Under the pieces are notes generated by a model that made no database searches, was not told the DNA's origin, and saw only the letters and a list, made by a program, of their open reading frames with translations. Positions 9,478 to 21,628 of a stretch of 64,000 nt of DNA are shown piece by piece. Numbering within the stretch: the stretch's first letter is position 1; each line of letters opens with the position of its first letter. The DNA lies in NCBI GenBank assembly GCA_034509495.1, contig CM067511.1, forward strand, positions 26,075,700-26,139,699, written 5' to 3'. Position numbers and translations under genes: made by a program. The stretch comes from Acestrorhynchus altus (Eukaryota > Chordata > Actinopteri > Characiformes > Acestrorhynchidae).

Positions 9478-10205
9478 CAGTACATCCGGAAAGTATTCCC
9501 AGTGCTTGACATTTGCACATTTTTTTATGTTACAACCTTATTCCAGAATGGATTCAATTCATTTTGTTCCTCACAATTTTACGCACAATACCCCACAATG
9601 ACAAATCGAGAAAGGTTTGCTTGAAATCTTTATACATTTATTAAAAATGAAACACAAAAATATATCATGTGCATAAGGATTCACAGCCTTTGCTCAATAC
9701 TTTGTTGATGCACATTTGGCAGCAATTACAGCAAAACACTAAAGCTCAAAAAACAATTACAATTACAATTACAAAAACACTCAAGCTCAATCAGATTGGA
9801 CGGCGATCGTTGGTGCACAGCCATTTTTAGATACCACCAGAGGTGTTCAATCAGGTTGAAATCTGGGCTCTTGCTGGGCCACACAAGGCCATCCACAGAG
9901 TTGTCCCGAAGCCACTCCTTTGTTATCTTGGCTTTGTGCTTATGAACTCTGGAGCAGGTTATCATCAAGGATGTCTGTGTACAACACTTTACCTTGACCC
10001 TAACTAGTCTCCCAGTTCCTGCAGCACAAAAGCATCCCAACAGCAGAATGCTGCCACCACCATGCTTCACTGTAGGATTTGTATTGGCTAGGTAATAAGC
10101 TGTGTTAGAATTTTGAGGGGAAAATGAATGGAATCAATTTTGGAATAAGGCTGTCACATAAAAAAATATGCAAAAAGTGAAGTACTGTGAATGCTTTCTG
10201 CACTG
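9478..10205 (-). mobile_element. Tc1/mariner relic, family 1 copy B (short, both ends present)
   Basis: Begins CAGTACATCCGGAAAGTATT and ends with the complement (AGTACTGTGAATGCTTTCTG then CACTG). TA duplications lie at 9,476-9,477 and 10,206-10,207. At 728 bp it is about half of full length. One deletion near 9,735 is filled with a repeated ACAATT motif, and a large deletion near 10,095-10,110 removed the N-terminal half of the transposase. Confidence 0.85.
9784..10070 (-). pseudogene. Tc1 transposase fragment (copy B)
   Basis: The minus-strand frame starts MKHGGGSILLLGCFCAAGTG, then RLVRVK. It continues through ITKEWLRDNSVDGLVWPSKS and PDFNLIEHLWWYLKMAVHQR. The IEHLW glutamate is kept, but the FQQDNDPKHT-type segment with the second catalytic aspartate is missing. 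Beyond 9,784 the frame runs into ACAATT filler, so the protein end is not original. Dead. Confidence 0.75.
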
Positions 10206-10469
10206 TACCCTATGCTGGTCAAAATCTAAGCTGGCCATAAGCTCAACCAGCTTGACCAACTTCCCCTGACCAGGCTGTTTTTTTCAGTAGGACTGACTTA
10301 CCAGAAGAAAATAGTTAAGAAGGCACTGAAGAGAGTAAGAGAGGGATAAATGGTGCATTTAACAGTGCTCTTGGTAGTTGTCTTGTCCAGAGCAGTTCAG
10401 GGGGAAATTAAGAGAGTTTCTTTATCCACACCTGAGAAGAACCTCCTTAGCACATGGTTTGGCATTGTT

Positions 10470-10690
10470 TAGTTCTTGTCTCCTCCCATTACCACCTGTG
10501 TCTAATCTGTTTCCCTGCCCATCGTTAGTTTGTCCCAGCTGTTACCTATGTCATTTAGTGTTTAAGACCTGTCATCCCATCTTATCTTTGTCAGTCCACT
10601 GTTATGCTGTTATTCTGTTGTTCTGTTTCGTTTGGTTTTGTTAGTCCATGTCCTGTTTAAGTTTCAGTCAGTCTAGTATCCAGTCTAGTA
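10470..10690. mobile_element. Dispersed repeat fragment (CACCTGTGTCTAATCTG type)
   Basis: ACCACCTGTGTCTAATCTGT, TTTCCCTGCCC and GTTTAAGACCTGTCATC recall the end of an unclassified interspersed fish repeat. It appears in the opposite orientation near 19,798, 26,430 and 55,330. A short local duplication (CAGTCTAGTATC twice) lies at about 10,670-10,695. Confidence 0.35.
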
Positions 10691-10744
10691 TCCAGTGAAA
10701 ACCTTGCAATTACACCATTATTACATGTTATTATAATTTTTGTA

Positions 10745-10776
10745 TGTGTGTGTGTGTGTGTGTGTGGGGGGGGGGG
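10745..10776. repeat. (TG)n microsatellite followed by a G run
   Basis: Eleven TG units run directly into an 11-base G homopolymer. Confidence 0.9.
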
Positions 10777-10779
10777 TTA

Positions 10780-13160
10780 ATGTGTTAATGTAATATAAAT
10801 TCATAACAGTGTGTTTATAGCCAAACAAACACATTGAAAGTATGATATGACAAGTGTTTTTTGTTCTGTGAGAAACAAATAATTACATAATCTTTCTTTA
10901 CAAAAATAAACAGTATGACGTGTTTCATTATAAAATCACTGTTAATTGAAATCAAAGGGTTTAATCAGTTCATTAGCAGTGGTAAGTTTGATTATTATTG
11001 CAATTGGCAGACGAGAGGCAAATCATTTCAATAAATAAACACAAATTCAAATAAGTGGTGGTACTGGAGGTATTTCCTGAAAAAGAATACAATCTTATTA
11101 TTATTGGTGTCAACTACTGTGTTTAGCTACAAGCTGGTTTGATGTAGAACATCAAAGCCAAATGTATTTCTCACCAGGTTACACTCTTTAGCTAAGGTAA
11201 TTGAAACACACTCCAATGGTACATGGGTGGTCGAAGCCTGAGGTGGTCTGGGGCTTTGGAACAGGAGTTTGATTTGCATAATTCAGCTTCATTTTGCAAA
11301 TTTTCCTTGAGACTCAGCAGATCCTGCATTGCAGATTTTGAGGAACGAGCTTTTTGCATTTAAATACAGAAAATTGCTGACATCCATAAAGTCCACTGAA
11401 CCGCCTGCAAAGACTAGTTTTGGGTGCATGATGAAGAAAAGGTAAAGTCTACATCCAGAGAAAGCATGAAAATCGGACTGAACTGCTCTGAATGTTGACT
11501 TGTGCTAATTCTGTGCATGAATTCAAAGAATGAGAAGAAACCTATCATTTTCAGAAGCAAGTTAGTCAAGGCTTTAAAAATTGCATTATCATCATCATTG
11601 CCATGACATGTTGACAAATTAAACATAATAGAGTGAAACTCCACGCCTGTCAATTATCCGCAGCAGTGGTCGTTAGCACCAATATTGCATGAATGCATCT
11701 TGAGGTCACAGTTCACAACACATCCATCATTTTGATTCACAAATAAAAAGAAAAGCCAGAAATGACACTGGCGCAGCGCCTCAGGGCTAACACCATCTGC
11801 AGCTCAGAACTGTGGCATTTTGGGTCTAATGATAGCCTATCTGTTTGCAGAAATGACTTGTATAAGGATACGCTCCCAGGCTAGGAATGTTTGATTACTG
11901 AATTGCAGACCTGGATCAGGCCAAGAAACAAAATTTGACATTCAAGTCAAAGGACAATTGGCATATTTAGAGAGTATATATAAAGAGGGAATATAGAGTG
12001 TGTACTCAATTTCTCAGCTTGAAAAACTGAACATTATCTTTTCTGTCTGGTGGTACAGTTTTTTTTATTTTACAATTCATCACAAGTATATTAAGCCAGT
12101 TAGATGAAATGAAAATTCAGAGTGGTTTGGTTAAAAAAAAAAAAAAGGTTTATTTTGAGAAACCTAGTTCTGATCTCTGTTGTGGTGGTAGGATCCAGCT
12201 AGGGTTCACAGCTTCTGCAGTGCAATATAAACATTTAAACCATCTAGTCCCTTGTCTTGTATGTTTTATATAATACTGACAATAACCAAGTAGTAATTAA
12301 TCTGAAAACAAAGACCATTGTAGTTAGTTTTATTCCTGATTTTAACTACAAGCATTTACACTTTGACACCTTGGAATTACAAGGTTCTTTCTGCATTGAG
12401 CAGTTCTGAGATATTGAGCTTCAATGTGAAACAAGTCACACATGAATTCATACGCATAAACTATGTGGTATATTAAAATCATATTAAATACATAATGGTC
12501 TTTGTTTGTTTGTTTGTTTGTTTGTTTTGGAAAAGTTCAAGTGCAATTCTAAGAACTCACTTTTGTCTTGGAAATATATGCAATGAAGGAATGCAAACCT
12601 ACACATTAAAATACATATGACAAGTTATTCATTGACCAACATAGGCTTTTGTGTTAGTCATACTGGCCTTGTTCCTGTATAAATCTAAAGAAGCAAACAG
12701 TATTCACCAACCATGTTCACAGGGTACTTTGTAGTCCACTTATATCAAACTCTGGTTTATTTCCACTTCCGGTGCAGTTAATTTGTGCAAGTGTAAATAT
12801 AATAATCACAATTGGATGCAGACAATAATTGGCCGCACCAAGACAGCCTTGATCCCAAGTGAAATGAGAGGTTAATTTGTGGTGAGAACATGATCCAACC
12901 TTGAGCCAAACCAACTATCAGGTCTAATCTGCAATTTTGATCTAAATGGCTCTGAAGGTGTAGTTTTACCACACGTTTACTGCTGCTATAAAACATAGCA
13001 TCTCTGCTGCTGATCCACAAACATATGCACTGCTCCAATGCACAGGACTTTTCCCCCGTGTTTACTTTCTTTCTGCAAGTCTGTCAAGTAAGTTGAGAGA
13101 ATGTTTCAAGTTTACAGATTTGTCAACTGATTTAGACTTAAACAAATGAACTGCAGGTGT
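10780..13160. other. Intergenic, no gene seen
   Basis: AT-rich intergenic sequence. It holds a poly-A stretch near 12,135 and a (GTTT)n tract at 12,501-12,528, and nothing I can identify as coding or as an RNA gene. Confidence 0.4.
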
Positions 13161-13162
13161 GA

Positions 13163-13610
13163 CAATGCCCTTAGACTGGGTTCAGAGTGCATTTCATTCT
13201 CAGATCAGATTTGTTGTGTTATTTGCAAGTGATCAAATCAAATTGATGTGTCCAGACAGCAGAAACCTATTTGCACGGGTTGCTGTGGTAGCAACACAGG
13301 CACCATTAACTACGTTACCACAATGGTTGCATAGCCTTTGGTGCCTTTCTTGGATTACTGCACCCCCATCACTCCCGATTTGACATGGTTTTTTTATCAT
13401 TTTGTGAATGACGCTAAAGATGCTTTCCAATCTAATTTGAGTGGACATAGTGTCCAGACTATGAAACATATTTACAAGTCTAATTTTAATTGTATTTCAA
13501 ATCTCCTCAAATGTGATTTGCAAAAAAAATCTGATTTCTTGTGGTTTTAATTCACTGCCTATTATAGATAAAAATCAGATTTGGGCTTCCAGTCTGAGTA
13601 TAGCCTTAGC
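13163..13610. mobile_element. MITE-like element (AGACTGG...CCAGTCTGAG ends)
   Basis: The left end CCCTTAGACTGGGTTCAGAG and right end CTTCCAGTCTGAGTATAGCC can pair imperfectly. Subterminal CAGATCAGATTTG and ATCAGATTTGGG are also roughly inverted. I recognise the AATCAGATTT-rich body as a common otophysan foldback element. No coding capacity. Related fragments with the AAATCTGATTTTT motif occur near 24,035-24,110 and 26,260-26,330. Confidence 0.5.
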
Positions 13611-15235
13611 TGAATGATAATATTTAAAGGCATAAACTGTGTGAACAACATTTTTTCACCAAATGATCCCTTTAATGATCCCCAGATGTGGTCAGAAGTT
13701 GCCTCTAGTACCTGTCTAGCACATTTCCAACTGTCGAATCATCCCTTAAAGACAAGATCAGGATTTGGTAATGTGATCATCACATTGAGCTCCTCTGTTG
13801 CTTAAGGCTATTTAAATCTAAGAGTATCCTGGACTAATTTTGGATAATCTCTATAGACAATCAGCAATTATAATTAAAAGCTTAAGAAAAATTGGAACAG
13901 AATACCATGTACCCCAAATATAAACCTCAACATGTAGAACTGCCTTCGACTTCTGCAAGAGTTTCTTTGTTTATATGAACAAAGATAAGCCACGTATTTG
14001 TTCCCATATTCATTACTTGGAATATTTTGTTATTGTCAGACTACAGCAGGTACATGCATTGTCCTCTTTGCTTTGTACCCCTATAAAGACTGCTATTTCA
14101 GCATGTGCACTTTTTTTGCAGAGGTAGAAAACCAGATGACAAAAATGACATGATTGTTGCAATTGCTCATCAACTACACTCAAATGCAAATGGTTTTCCA
14201 TTAAAATCACACCTAGAAGAGATGGAAATACATTTCCCTTCAAAAGCAGCCTCCTCCATGAGTTGAAGTCATAGTCTACATTGAGAAAATAAAGATAGTG
14301 GGTCACGTAAGGTCAAATACTACTTATACAAATATCAAAGAGAATAAAATTCACCTCCACACTCCTTATCTGTGCCCATGCTGGGACCAGGGTGTGCCTT
14401 TGCTAATAGATGTCTGGCATCACCTTATTAAAACCTATCAACTGCAGCTCTGGTAATTTGTGATTTATCTCAACGGCAAGCTGGCCTAAAGGCGTCTCTC
14501 ATGCAAGGCCCAGAAACCACCTTTCGATTGCCCCCCCCACAAAATGTCATTTCTGAAAAACCCTTCACTTAACCAAAGCTCTTATCAAATCAGCACATGG
14601 CCTCAAATCTATGACTGCTGGCTGTGCTCTAGACACATGACTGCTTAAGTGTGGCTCCTAGCAGAGGGGCTGTTCTGCTACTGTTCCCTATGGATCATGG
14701 CTCTCTACAGGCAATCCCAGATTGTACTTACTCTAGGTTTTGGACTGGTAGTGTATGTCACACATCAGACATTCGCTTCAAGCTCTTCTTCTACAGACAC
14801 AATCAGAGGTTGAGGCAGAAAGAAGGCTCTAAGGGACAAAAAATGAGCTCTAAAACAGATGTTCATGCTCCAGATGTAGTGCATAGGCTGGCTTCTGTGT
14901 TCAAAACAAGGTATTTGTCTCGATGTGGACAGCCACCATGCAAAACAGTAAGACACTACAAAGAGTCAGACACTGTGCATAAGTGTAGACACTTCTTCTA
15001 ATTTGTGATTTCAGCTATTTCAAAGTGTACATATGTGATCATGTGCATTTACAATTACAGTGTAAGTCCTTTGTATGGAACGGTATTGCCAGAAAAATAG
15101 TTCCTCTGGAACGTTCAACTGACTGACCTCCATCTAGAATCATTGGGATCTTGGCAGAAGGACCATTCCCCTTGGCATTCCCCCTTGTTTACATATGTAA
15201 CAAGAAGTCAGACACAGAAATCAAACAACTTGAAC
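13611..15235. other. Intergenic, no gene seen
   Basis: No supported gene. A plus-strand open stretch at 14,651-15,001 has no recognisable domain and is treated as chance. Confidence 0.4.
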
Positions 15236-15239
15236 AGAT

Positions 15240-15420
15240 AATTATAAAGCAACTAGTTTAATTTTAGTACCTAACCGTAACCTTAACTGTAACATAAACA
15301 TGACCTAACCCTTACACAAACCCCAACCTTAACCAGTACAATGTGAAATTTTGCAGGAGTTTCCATCCATTAATTTATTTTTAGAAGCTTCATAACAAAG
15401 AAAGGCAGCATGCTTTTTCT
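15240..15420. repeat. Dispersed repeat with CCTAA-rich core, copy 1
   Basis: The core CCTAACCGTAACCTTAACTG and ACCTAACCCTTACACAAACC is followed by TTTCCATCCATTAATTTATT, then TTTAGAAGCTTCAT. The same order recurs at 17,745-17,930, so both are copies of one repeat rather than telomeric arrays. Confidence 0.5.
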
Positions 15421-17690
15421 CAGTTCTTCCTCATGCATATGGCAGATTAGCTTGTGTGTATTTGGCAAAATATCACCACCAATGAATGGGGGTTTGTTGA
15501 AAATCATTACATGTATGAAAAGTGTTTGCAAATTGCACAAATTATATACAATTATTTGAGTATTTTAGTCACATTTGTGCATATTTTCAGATTGGACTAA
15601 ATATGAAAAAAAAATATCATGAAAGCAGACTCACTTCTACTTCTCCCAGTAGATGCAGGACTCTCAGACATATTGATGGTGTCTCATTGTGATGTTCACA
15701 AATGTTATATAATATCCATAAAATTAAATGAAACAGCAGGAGAGAATGAATCAGACACAAGGAAGGAACTCCCCAAGCTCCAGTCACGCATGCAGATCAT
15801 TGTACCCCACTTTGAGTCCTTGAAAGGAGTTTTGTCTGGGTGGGATGTATGTGAAACATTACTATGTGACCACACTAATACTCATCAAATACTCAATCAA
15901 ATCATCAGTGTTTCAACATCTAGAGTAAAGCCTTCCCATACGAGAAGAGGCTATTCCTTCAGCAGAGGGGAGGGGGCAAAGCTTTTATCTCTATCTGACA
16001 TTGCCTGGCCTGAGCATACCCCAAACCTCATAACATGACCCCTCACACCCCCCCCCTTTCTGAACAAAACCGAGTGCAGGGGAAGCCCATTGACATTACT
16101 CCCCCTGCCCAGTTGAACAAACCCCCACAGGCTGAGCCCAAACAATAGCCTTGCTTTCAGAAGACACGTAGATCACCTAGTGTCAAGATTTTGACCAATT
16201 AGGGTGAACCTGGTTTATTGGACAATGATGGTCCTAGACACGGACTACATTTTCCTTTTAACAGAGAGTCTTCTTTCAGAATGCTGTATAGTCCTGGACT
16301 AGGCTAAACCCCAAGTCATGGTGTTTCACAAATGAATCGGAAAAGCACAAGCATGTTTGTCAACCCTTAGTTAAGGTAGGCTAGTTTCTATGCTTGAAAT
16401 AACACAATATTTGTGTCAACTTAGTCATAGCCTAACAAAGAACCAAACTACAAAGAATGCTGGTTTTGTGTTTTTTCTTGTTCTTTCCACCCTCGTTTTT
16501 TAGCCATTCCATCCTTCTCCACAACATGTCTTGCGGCTTTTTGAATCTGCATGATTTCCAACCCAACGAGGTACAGTCTGTTTTTTTGTCCTTTTTTTTT
16601 TGGAGCCCCATTATTCTTCTTTCTCTGCCGGATCGCTCCTTTTTTTTGACAGCTGCTCTCGCCCACTCCTTCTTTCTTCCACTCCCCCGCTCCTTCTCTG
16701 TCCCCACCCAGAGCAGCTGCTACCCTGAACACAGTCCACCATGCAAAACTGGCATCAACTGTCTGCACAAATCAACACACCATTCTCAGCCAAACGGCAT
16801 TCTTTTCAACACTAAACGCTCCACAGTCGCACCCGTACCCTCCCAGCGAAGGTATTCACTATGACAGTTAGATGCCCTGGCCTTGTTTTAATTAACTCTC
16901 CCACAGACTCCTGGTGCTTGGAATCCAAGTGATTCAAATGTGTTAATTGCTTACACCCCAAAAATATAGGTTACACAAACAGTTGCTTTTGGAATGATAT
17001 GTGTTGTTGTAACACATTGTATTGACTATGTTTGACTTTTTTTCAATCAATATCTTTCAGTAAGACAACTCACACTGTATTTGTTTACTCTAAACTCACC
17101 CAGCGAAACAAGGGGATAAATTCTATCTAGAACAGGGGACAGAGCTTAGATATTAGTATGATTTAAATTTTGATGAAGGGTTTTTTTTGTACAATATTAC
17201 TTTCTGGTAGGAAAAACCTCTCATCTCTCATCACATGTAGTTTCATTATACAGTGCTTATCTGAGGTCACATATTTCTGATGATGTTTATGTCAGGGTAC
17301 TGTGAAGGCCATGTGAAAGATTCAGATTCGATTTTGAGATATAAGCCGTCCTCTGTTCATCTTCAGCTTTTTTCAGGTCGTGGAGTTAATAAATATATTC
17401 TTCACTCTACTAGTGAAATGTTCCCTGAACCACTGGCTGAAACACAAAACGCTCTTGTGCTCAACATCTGGAGAGGTATCCTTTTAAGGAAATGTTGCAC
17501 CCTTTTTTCAAACATATGTTTTCATATTACGGGCCAAAAGTCATATTATAACATCCACATTCCAGATGTTGCATTTGCAAAATGTTTTAGACTTGTGTAG
17601 AGGCTTTTTGAAACCCTCTGGAAGCAGTTCTTCTGATGTCACTATACATCATATTGTGAAGGTCCTGCACAGTAAAAGAGTGCAGACTCT
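15421..17690. other. Intergenic, no gene seen
   Basis: Contains a 139-codon open stretch (15,619-16,038, +) and a pyrimidine-rich stretch at 16,460-16,710 that opens several frames on both strands. Neither shows a recognisable family, signal peptide or splice pattern. I call no gene. Confidence 0.4.
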
Positions 17691-17744
17691 GAGAGGCTGA
17701 GCAGTGGAATGTGTTGGCACTATGATCCTAAGATCCACAACATA

Positions 17745-17930
17745 AACCTAACCTAAATTTAACCTAATCCTTACCCTAACCCTAACTTTAACTGTAACAT
17801 ATAATTTACCTAAACTTAACCTAACCCCTGTCCATACACTTACCCTAACCCTATCCATAAACATATTAGAATTCTAAAGTTTCTCTTGTGAGATTCCATG
17901 CATTAATATCTGTGTTAGAAGCTCCATTGG
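17745..17930. repeat. Dispersed repeat with CCTAA-rich core, copy 2
   Basis: The core AACCTAATCCTTACCCTAAC and CTTAACCTAACCCCTGTCC is followed by GATTCCATGCATTAATATCT, then GTTAGAAGCTCCAT. It is colinear with copy 1 but diverged. Confidence 0.5.
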
Positions 17931-17949
17931 ACAGCAGTGATTTGTACAT

Positions 17950-19765
17950 ATTTTATCTTATATCTTTTTGCTTAGAAAGCTTTAAAATTTGCATTACCCA
18001 GCCTTTCCCAGTGATTCCTGGGAACAACCATCACCTGAACAAGCAAATTAAGGTTTGAGACTATGGAAAAAAAAATTATCTGGGAGCTCAGATCTCTTAG
18101 GTGTCCTCAAACATAATATCACCTCAAAAATAATATCACTAAACTTGTTTATTATTATGACAAGAATTTTAAATAAACATTTAATTTTAATGAACATGTA
18201 ATTTTTTATTAATTATTTGTGTAATTTGTGTGTTAGCTTAACCAAATTCCCCTCAAGGAAGCCTAGTATTCCTAGATTTCAACACCTAGTTTATCCTTCA
18301 TTTAAATTAAATCAGGTAAGCTGTTGGTGGAACTGAATCAAACTTGTGTTAACTTTCTTCTTCTAACCAAAATATCAATAAATTTAACTGACCAGCGGCA
18401 CATTTTGATTACTGAATACAGTTTCTATGTTTTAATTCTATGTTATAGTTATGTTATAGTTGTTGTTTTAATTCTTTATATTCAGAAAAACTTGTGTTTT
18501 TTTTTTATATTTTGCTGTACTTTTGTTAAATCCTATAATTAAATGAAAATGGAAACATTGACATAAGTTCAGGGCTACTCAGGTAACTGAAAGAGAAAAG
18601 GGATCAAAATCAGTTCCTACATCAATGTCCATTTTATTGCATAAGCTTGAAGAAAAATTCACACCATTTTTTATGGAATTTTCTGTGATGTGAGACTCTG
18701 CAGCCTTTTTTCTAAAATTCTCTTTATATTTTATTATGCAGCTGGAATCAGTCCTTCACAAGAAGAAGAGAACAACCAAAATGACATTCCTTAAAATGAA
18801 ACTCTTTGAAGTCAGTGTGTGTATACTATGAATACTAATTCTGCCTTTTGCAACATCTTGACTCTGTGTTTGTTCTACTTATGAGAACAACTTCTGAATC
18901 TCCTACCAAGTCGTCCATCTGCACTCTTTTCTCTTTGTCACCAGGCCAGTCTAATTTCAGTGCGACTGAAGCACCTACTGTGCAGAATCAATACCCTGAC
19001 CCAGAGTCAACGACTAGAGGCGAGAAACGTCTGAGGCCTAAGACAGACGAAAAATGGCCTTAGGGTCTTTCTGCAGCGCTTGACTGCGAGCGCGGCTGTC
19101 GGTAGATCACCACTTGAAATATTACCCATATTTGTTTGCTGATTTCGAGGTCCTGTGGTTCCTGTGACACAGTCTGTCCCAAGAACAGCTGAGCTCTAAT
19201 TGCTTTCCTTGCTTGCTGCTCGAAGCCCACACTCTGGGGACAATTCTGCTGAGGTGGGTGCCCTTGACGCGTGGGAACATTGGAGACCATGTCTCTAGGC
19301 TCTTTTCAGAGGAGCCTGAAGGCTGACCCAAGGCCAGTGGCTAAATCTTTTTGTTTACTAATGTGTTAAAACAAGAAAACAGCAGGAAACTGGTGAACAT
19401 ACATCTCATAGTGGGTTTCTTTAAAATGATAAGTTGGCCAAAACTCAAAATGCATCCTTTTTATGTTTATCCAAAATGTTTCTAGCCTGCACTTTTGATG
19501 TTTATTTAATGTGCTCAATAAAGGACATAGACAGTAAAACAGTCTTCTTAGTTTAGTACATTGCATTAGTCTATTATTATAATTTAGACTACATTTCATT
19601 AGTAATCCAATGCAGAAAGGGTTTATTTACTTTTTATAAACATTAAAAATCAGAAAAACAGCTCATCTGATATTAAAGTTAACTGAGGTGCTGGATGTAC
19701 AGACAAAGTGAATTAATAAACATTCAAATTACCTACCCTGTGGTTTAAAAAAAACAAACAACAAC
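17950..19765. other. Intergenic, no gene seen
   Basis: AT-rich intergenic sequence with a GC-richer patch at about 18,950-19,330. No family resemblance in any frame. Confidence 0.4.
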
Positions 19766-20165
19766 ATTTGCATTTACAGCATTTAGCTGACACTTATTGT
19801 AACGGCTTCCGGACACAGGTAGGTGGAGGCGGACGAACGGGTTGTATTTATTGACAGATACAAAACAGATAGGGTACAATAACCATTAAGACAAGTATAC
19901 ATGAAGACAAGGCAAACAAGTAGTCACAAAGACCGACAAGGATCAACAGAGACCAGGGACTTATATACACACAATCACATAAGACACGGCTGGGACATGA
20001 TAACGATGGGGCAGGGTTACAGATGGAACACAGCTGGGAATGGGAGGAGACATGACATGTGCTCAAAAGCACATGGGACTGAAAACAAAACAAGACACAA
20101 GCTGGACTCTGAGACACTTATCCACAGAGACTTACAAGGTTACTTATATTACAGATAAGTAACAT
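19766..20165 (-). mobile_element. tRNA-derived SINE fragment, interrupted by another element
   Basis: The left piece (CATTTACAGCATTTAGCTGA, CACTTAT) and right piece (CCACAGAGACTTACAAGGTT, ACTTATATTACAG) join to give the 3' body of the SINE seen intact at 33,235, 42,603 and 43,837. The head with the B box is missing. Confidence 0.65.
19798..20112. mobile_element. Non-autonomous element inserted in the SINE, 9-bp target duplication
   Basis: A 315-bp insertion starting TGTAACGGCTTCCGGACACA and ending GCTGGACTCTGA. It is flanked by GACACTTAT at 19,789-19,797 and again at 20,113-20,121; one copy of that 9-mer is present in the uninterrupted SINE. Internal sequence (AGACCAGGGACTTATATACA, AGACACGGCTGGGACATGAT) resembles an unclassified interspersed fish repeat. 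I see no long terminal inverted repeats. Confidence 0.65.
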
Positions 20166-20174
20166 AAGTAATAC

Positions 20175-21600
20175 AACAAAAACAAACCAAGTAATTTGCA
20201 AACTACGTCATCACATTCCCTCAAACTGAGTCATGTTCATGGTTTCAAGTGGTCTTGCTTTTGTGATTTGTGACAATTTAATCAGATTAAGGTAGTTCAT
20301 AGTTTGTAAAAAAAAAACAACAACAAACAAACAAACAAACAAACAAAAAACACCCATGTATTTCATCATTTTATTGCACAAATTAGACTTTGGATAAACC
20401 AGTGCATTAACTGAACTGCTGTAGGTCTTCATGCTATGTCTAGTAAAGGACAGTTCCGGGGTAATTAAGAACTACAGACCATGTCCAACTCCTACTTCCA
20501 CAGTGAATAAATTCTATTATGTGGCTCCAATTAGAATTTCTGCAGACATGGGGGCTGTTCCCTTTTGACATTTCAATGGTGATCTAAGTCAATCTAGCAC
20601 TTTTCACACAATAAACTAATACATCAGCATAACAAATACGTAATTAAGCATATCCTTCCTTTTGTTAAACTGTTCAGCATAAATAAGCAATTTGGATCCA
20701 TCTCAGACGTCCTTGAGTGACCATTTCCACCTCAATAAAGGAGTATTCTGAGATGTCAAGAGTTCATTGACAAGGAGGAGCACTGAAATCTCGGAAGTGA
20801 ATGTAAACTGTCCCCTGGTTCAATGAAGATTAAAAGATGCCATAATCCTGGTTTAATGCCTCATATTGCTGCACAAGTGGCCACCTGGGTCCCTCCTAGA
20901 CACGGCCCTTTTTCCAGAATTCATACCAAAGCCCTCCTCACCAAGCCTGTCAATCCAATTAAATGTCAGCATTAAAATGATCCTTCTGCTTTCCTCTTTA
21001 ACTACCCAATCAAATGGTAGCTATGCAGACTTGAGCTGGAGTGATTCATTAGCTAATTACTGGCACTCCTTCGGTTGCTAAGACAACAGCAGATACAGGA
21101 GGTCATTCTAGACATCTGAGTGCCTTAGGCAAAAATCTTGTTGCTGAAAGGACATGGTGATTTACCAACTCCCCTTTCACCCTCCCCCAGGGACCACCTT
21201 TCACCTCAAGAGCAAACAGTCACACTCATCCCCTGTCATCCCCTGGTCCATAGGAGATAATGGTTCTGACGCTGTCAACAAGGAATCTTCAGGACAATAG
21301 ACTGAAAAACAATGCCAGAAAGAGGGGGATTCCACTCAGCACAGCCTAAAGAAGACATAATAAGCTCACCACCAGCAAAAAACATTTTGTTGTGAATGTT
21401 AACTAGTTTTTAATTGATCACTATACGTTGTTCCAATTGTGCTTTTCACCTTGTGTTGTTCTATTTAGGGGAGAATGGGTTCAGAAATGTCAAGGTCATT
21501 CTCCTCTCTTTCAGACATTTACAAATGAGAAGTCATGATCCTTTGCTAGAAGAACACGACAACAGTATCTCACAACATTCACTAAAACCAAAAAACCATA
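20175..21600. other. Intergenic, no gene seen
   Basis: Contains an (ACAA)n/(AAAC)n tract at 20,315-20,348 and otherwise unannotated sequence without coding signs. Confidence 0.4.
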
Positions 21601-21628
21601 TCTAATCTTAACCTTCAGTAAAAAATAT

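Larger units (their letters stand above)
9222..10292. mobile_element. Foldback GACCAGC repeat, copy 2, split by a Tc1 insertion
   Basis: Left part 9,222-9,475 shows repeated TGACCAGCTT/GCTGGTCATGCTGG units. Right part 10,208-10,292 continues with ATGCTGGTCAAAATCTAAGC and AACCAGCTTGACCAAC, closing with TTTTTTTCAGTAGG. The Tc1 copy between them is flanked by TA on both sides, so it inserted into a pre-existing foldback element. Confidence 0.65.

Noticed and set aside
15619..16038. 139-codon plus-strand open frame
   Set aside because: No recognisable domain, signal peptide, splice context or repeat resemblance; length is within chance for 64 kb of six-frame sequence.
16457..16864. 135-codon Phe/Ser/Leu-rich open frame
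   Set aside because: A product of a pyrimidine-rich tract that opens several frames on both strands at once.
17745..17880. Interstitial telomere from a chromosome fusion
   Set aside because: The CCTAA units are irregular and the flanks recur at 15,240, so it is part of a dispersed repeat.
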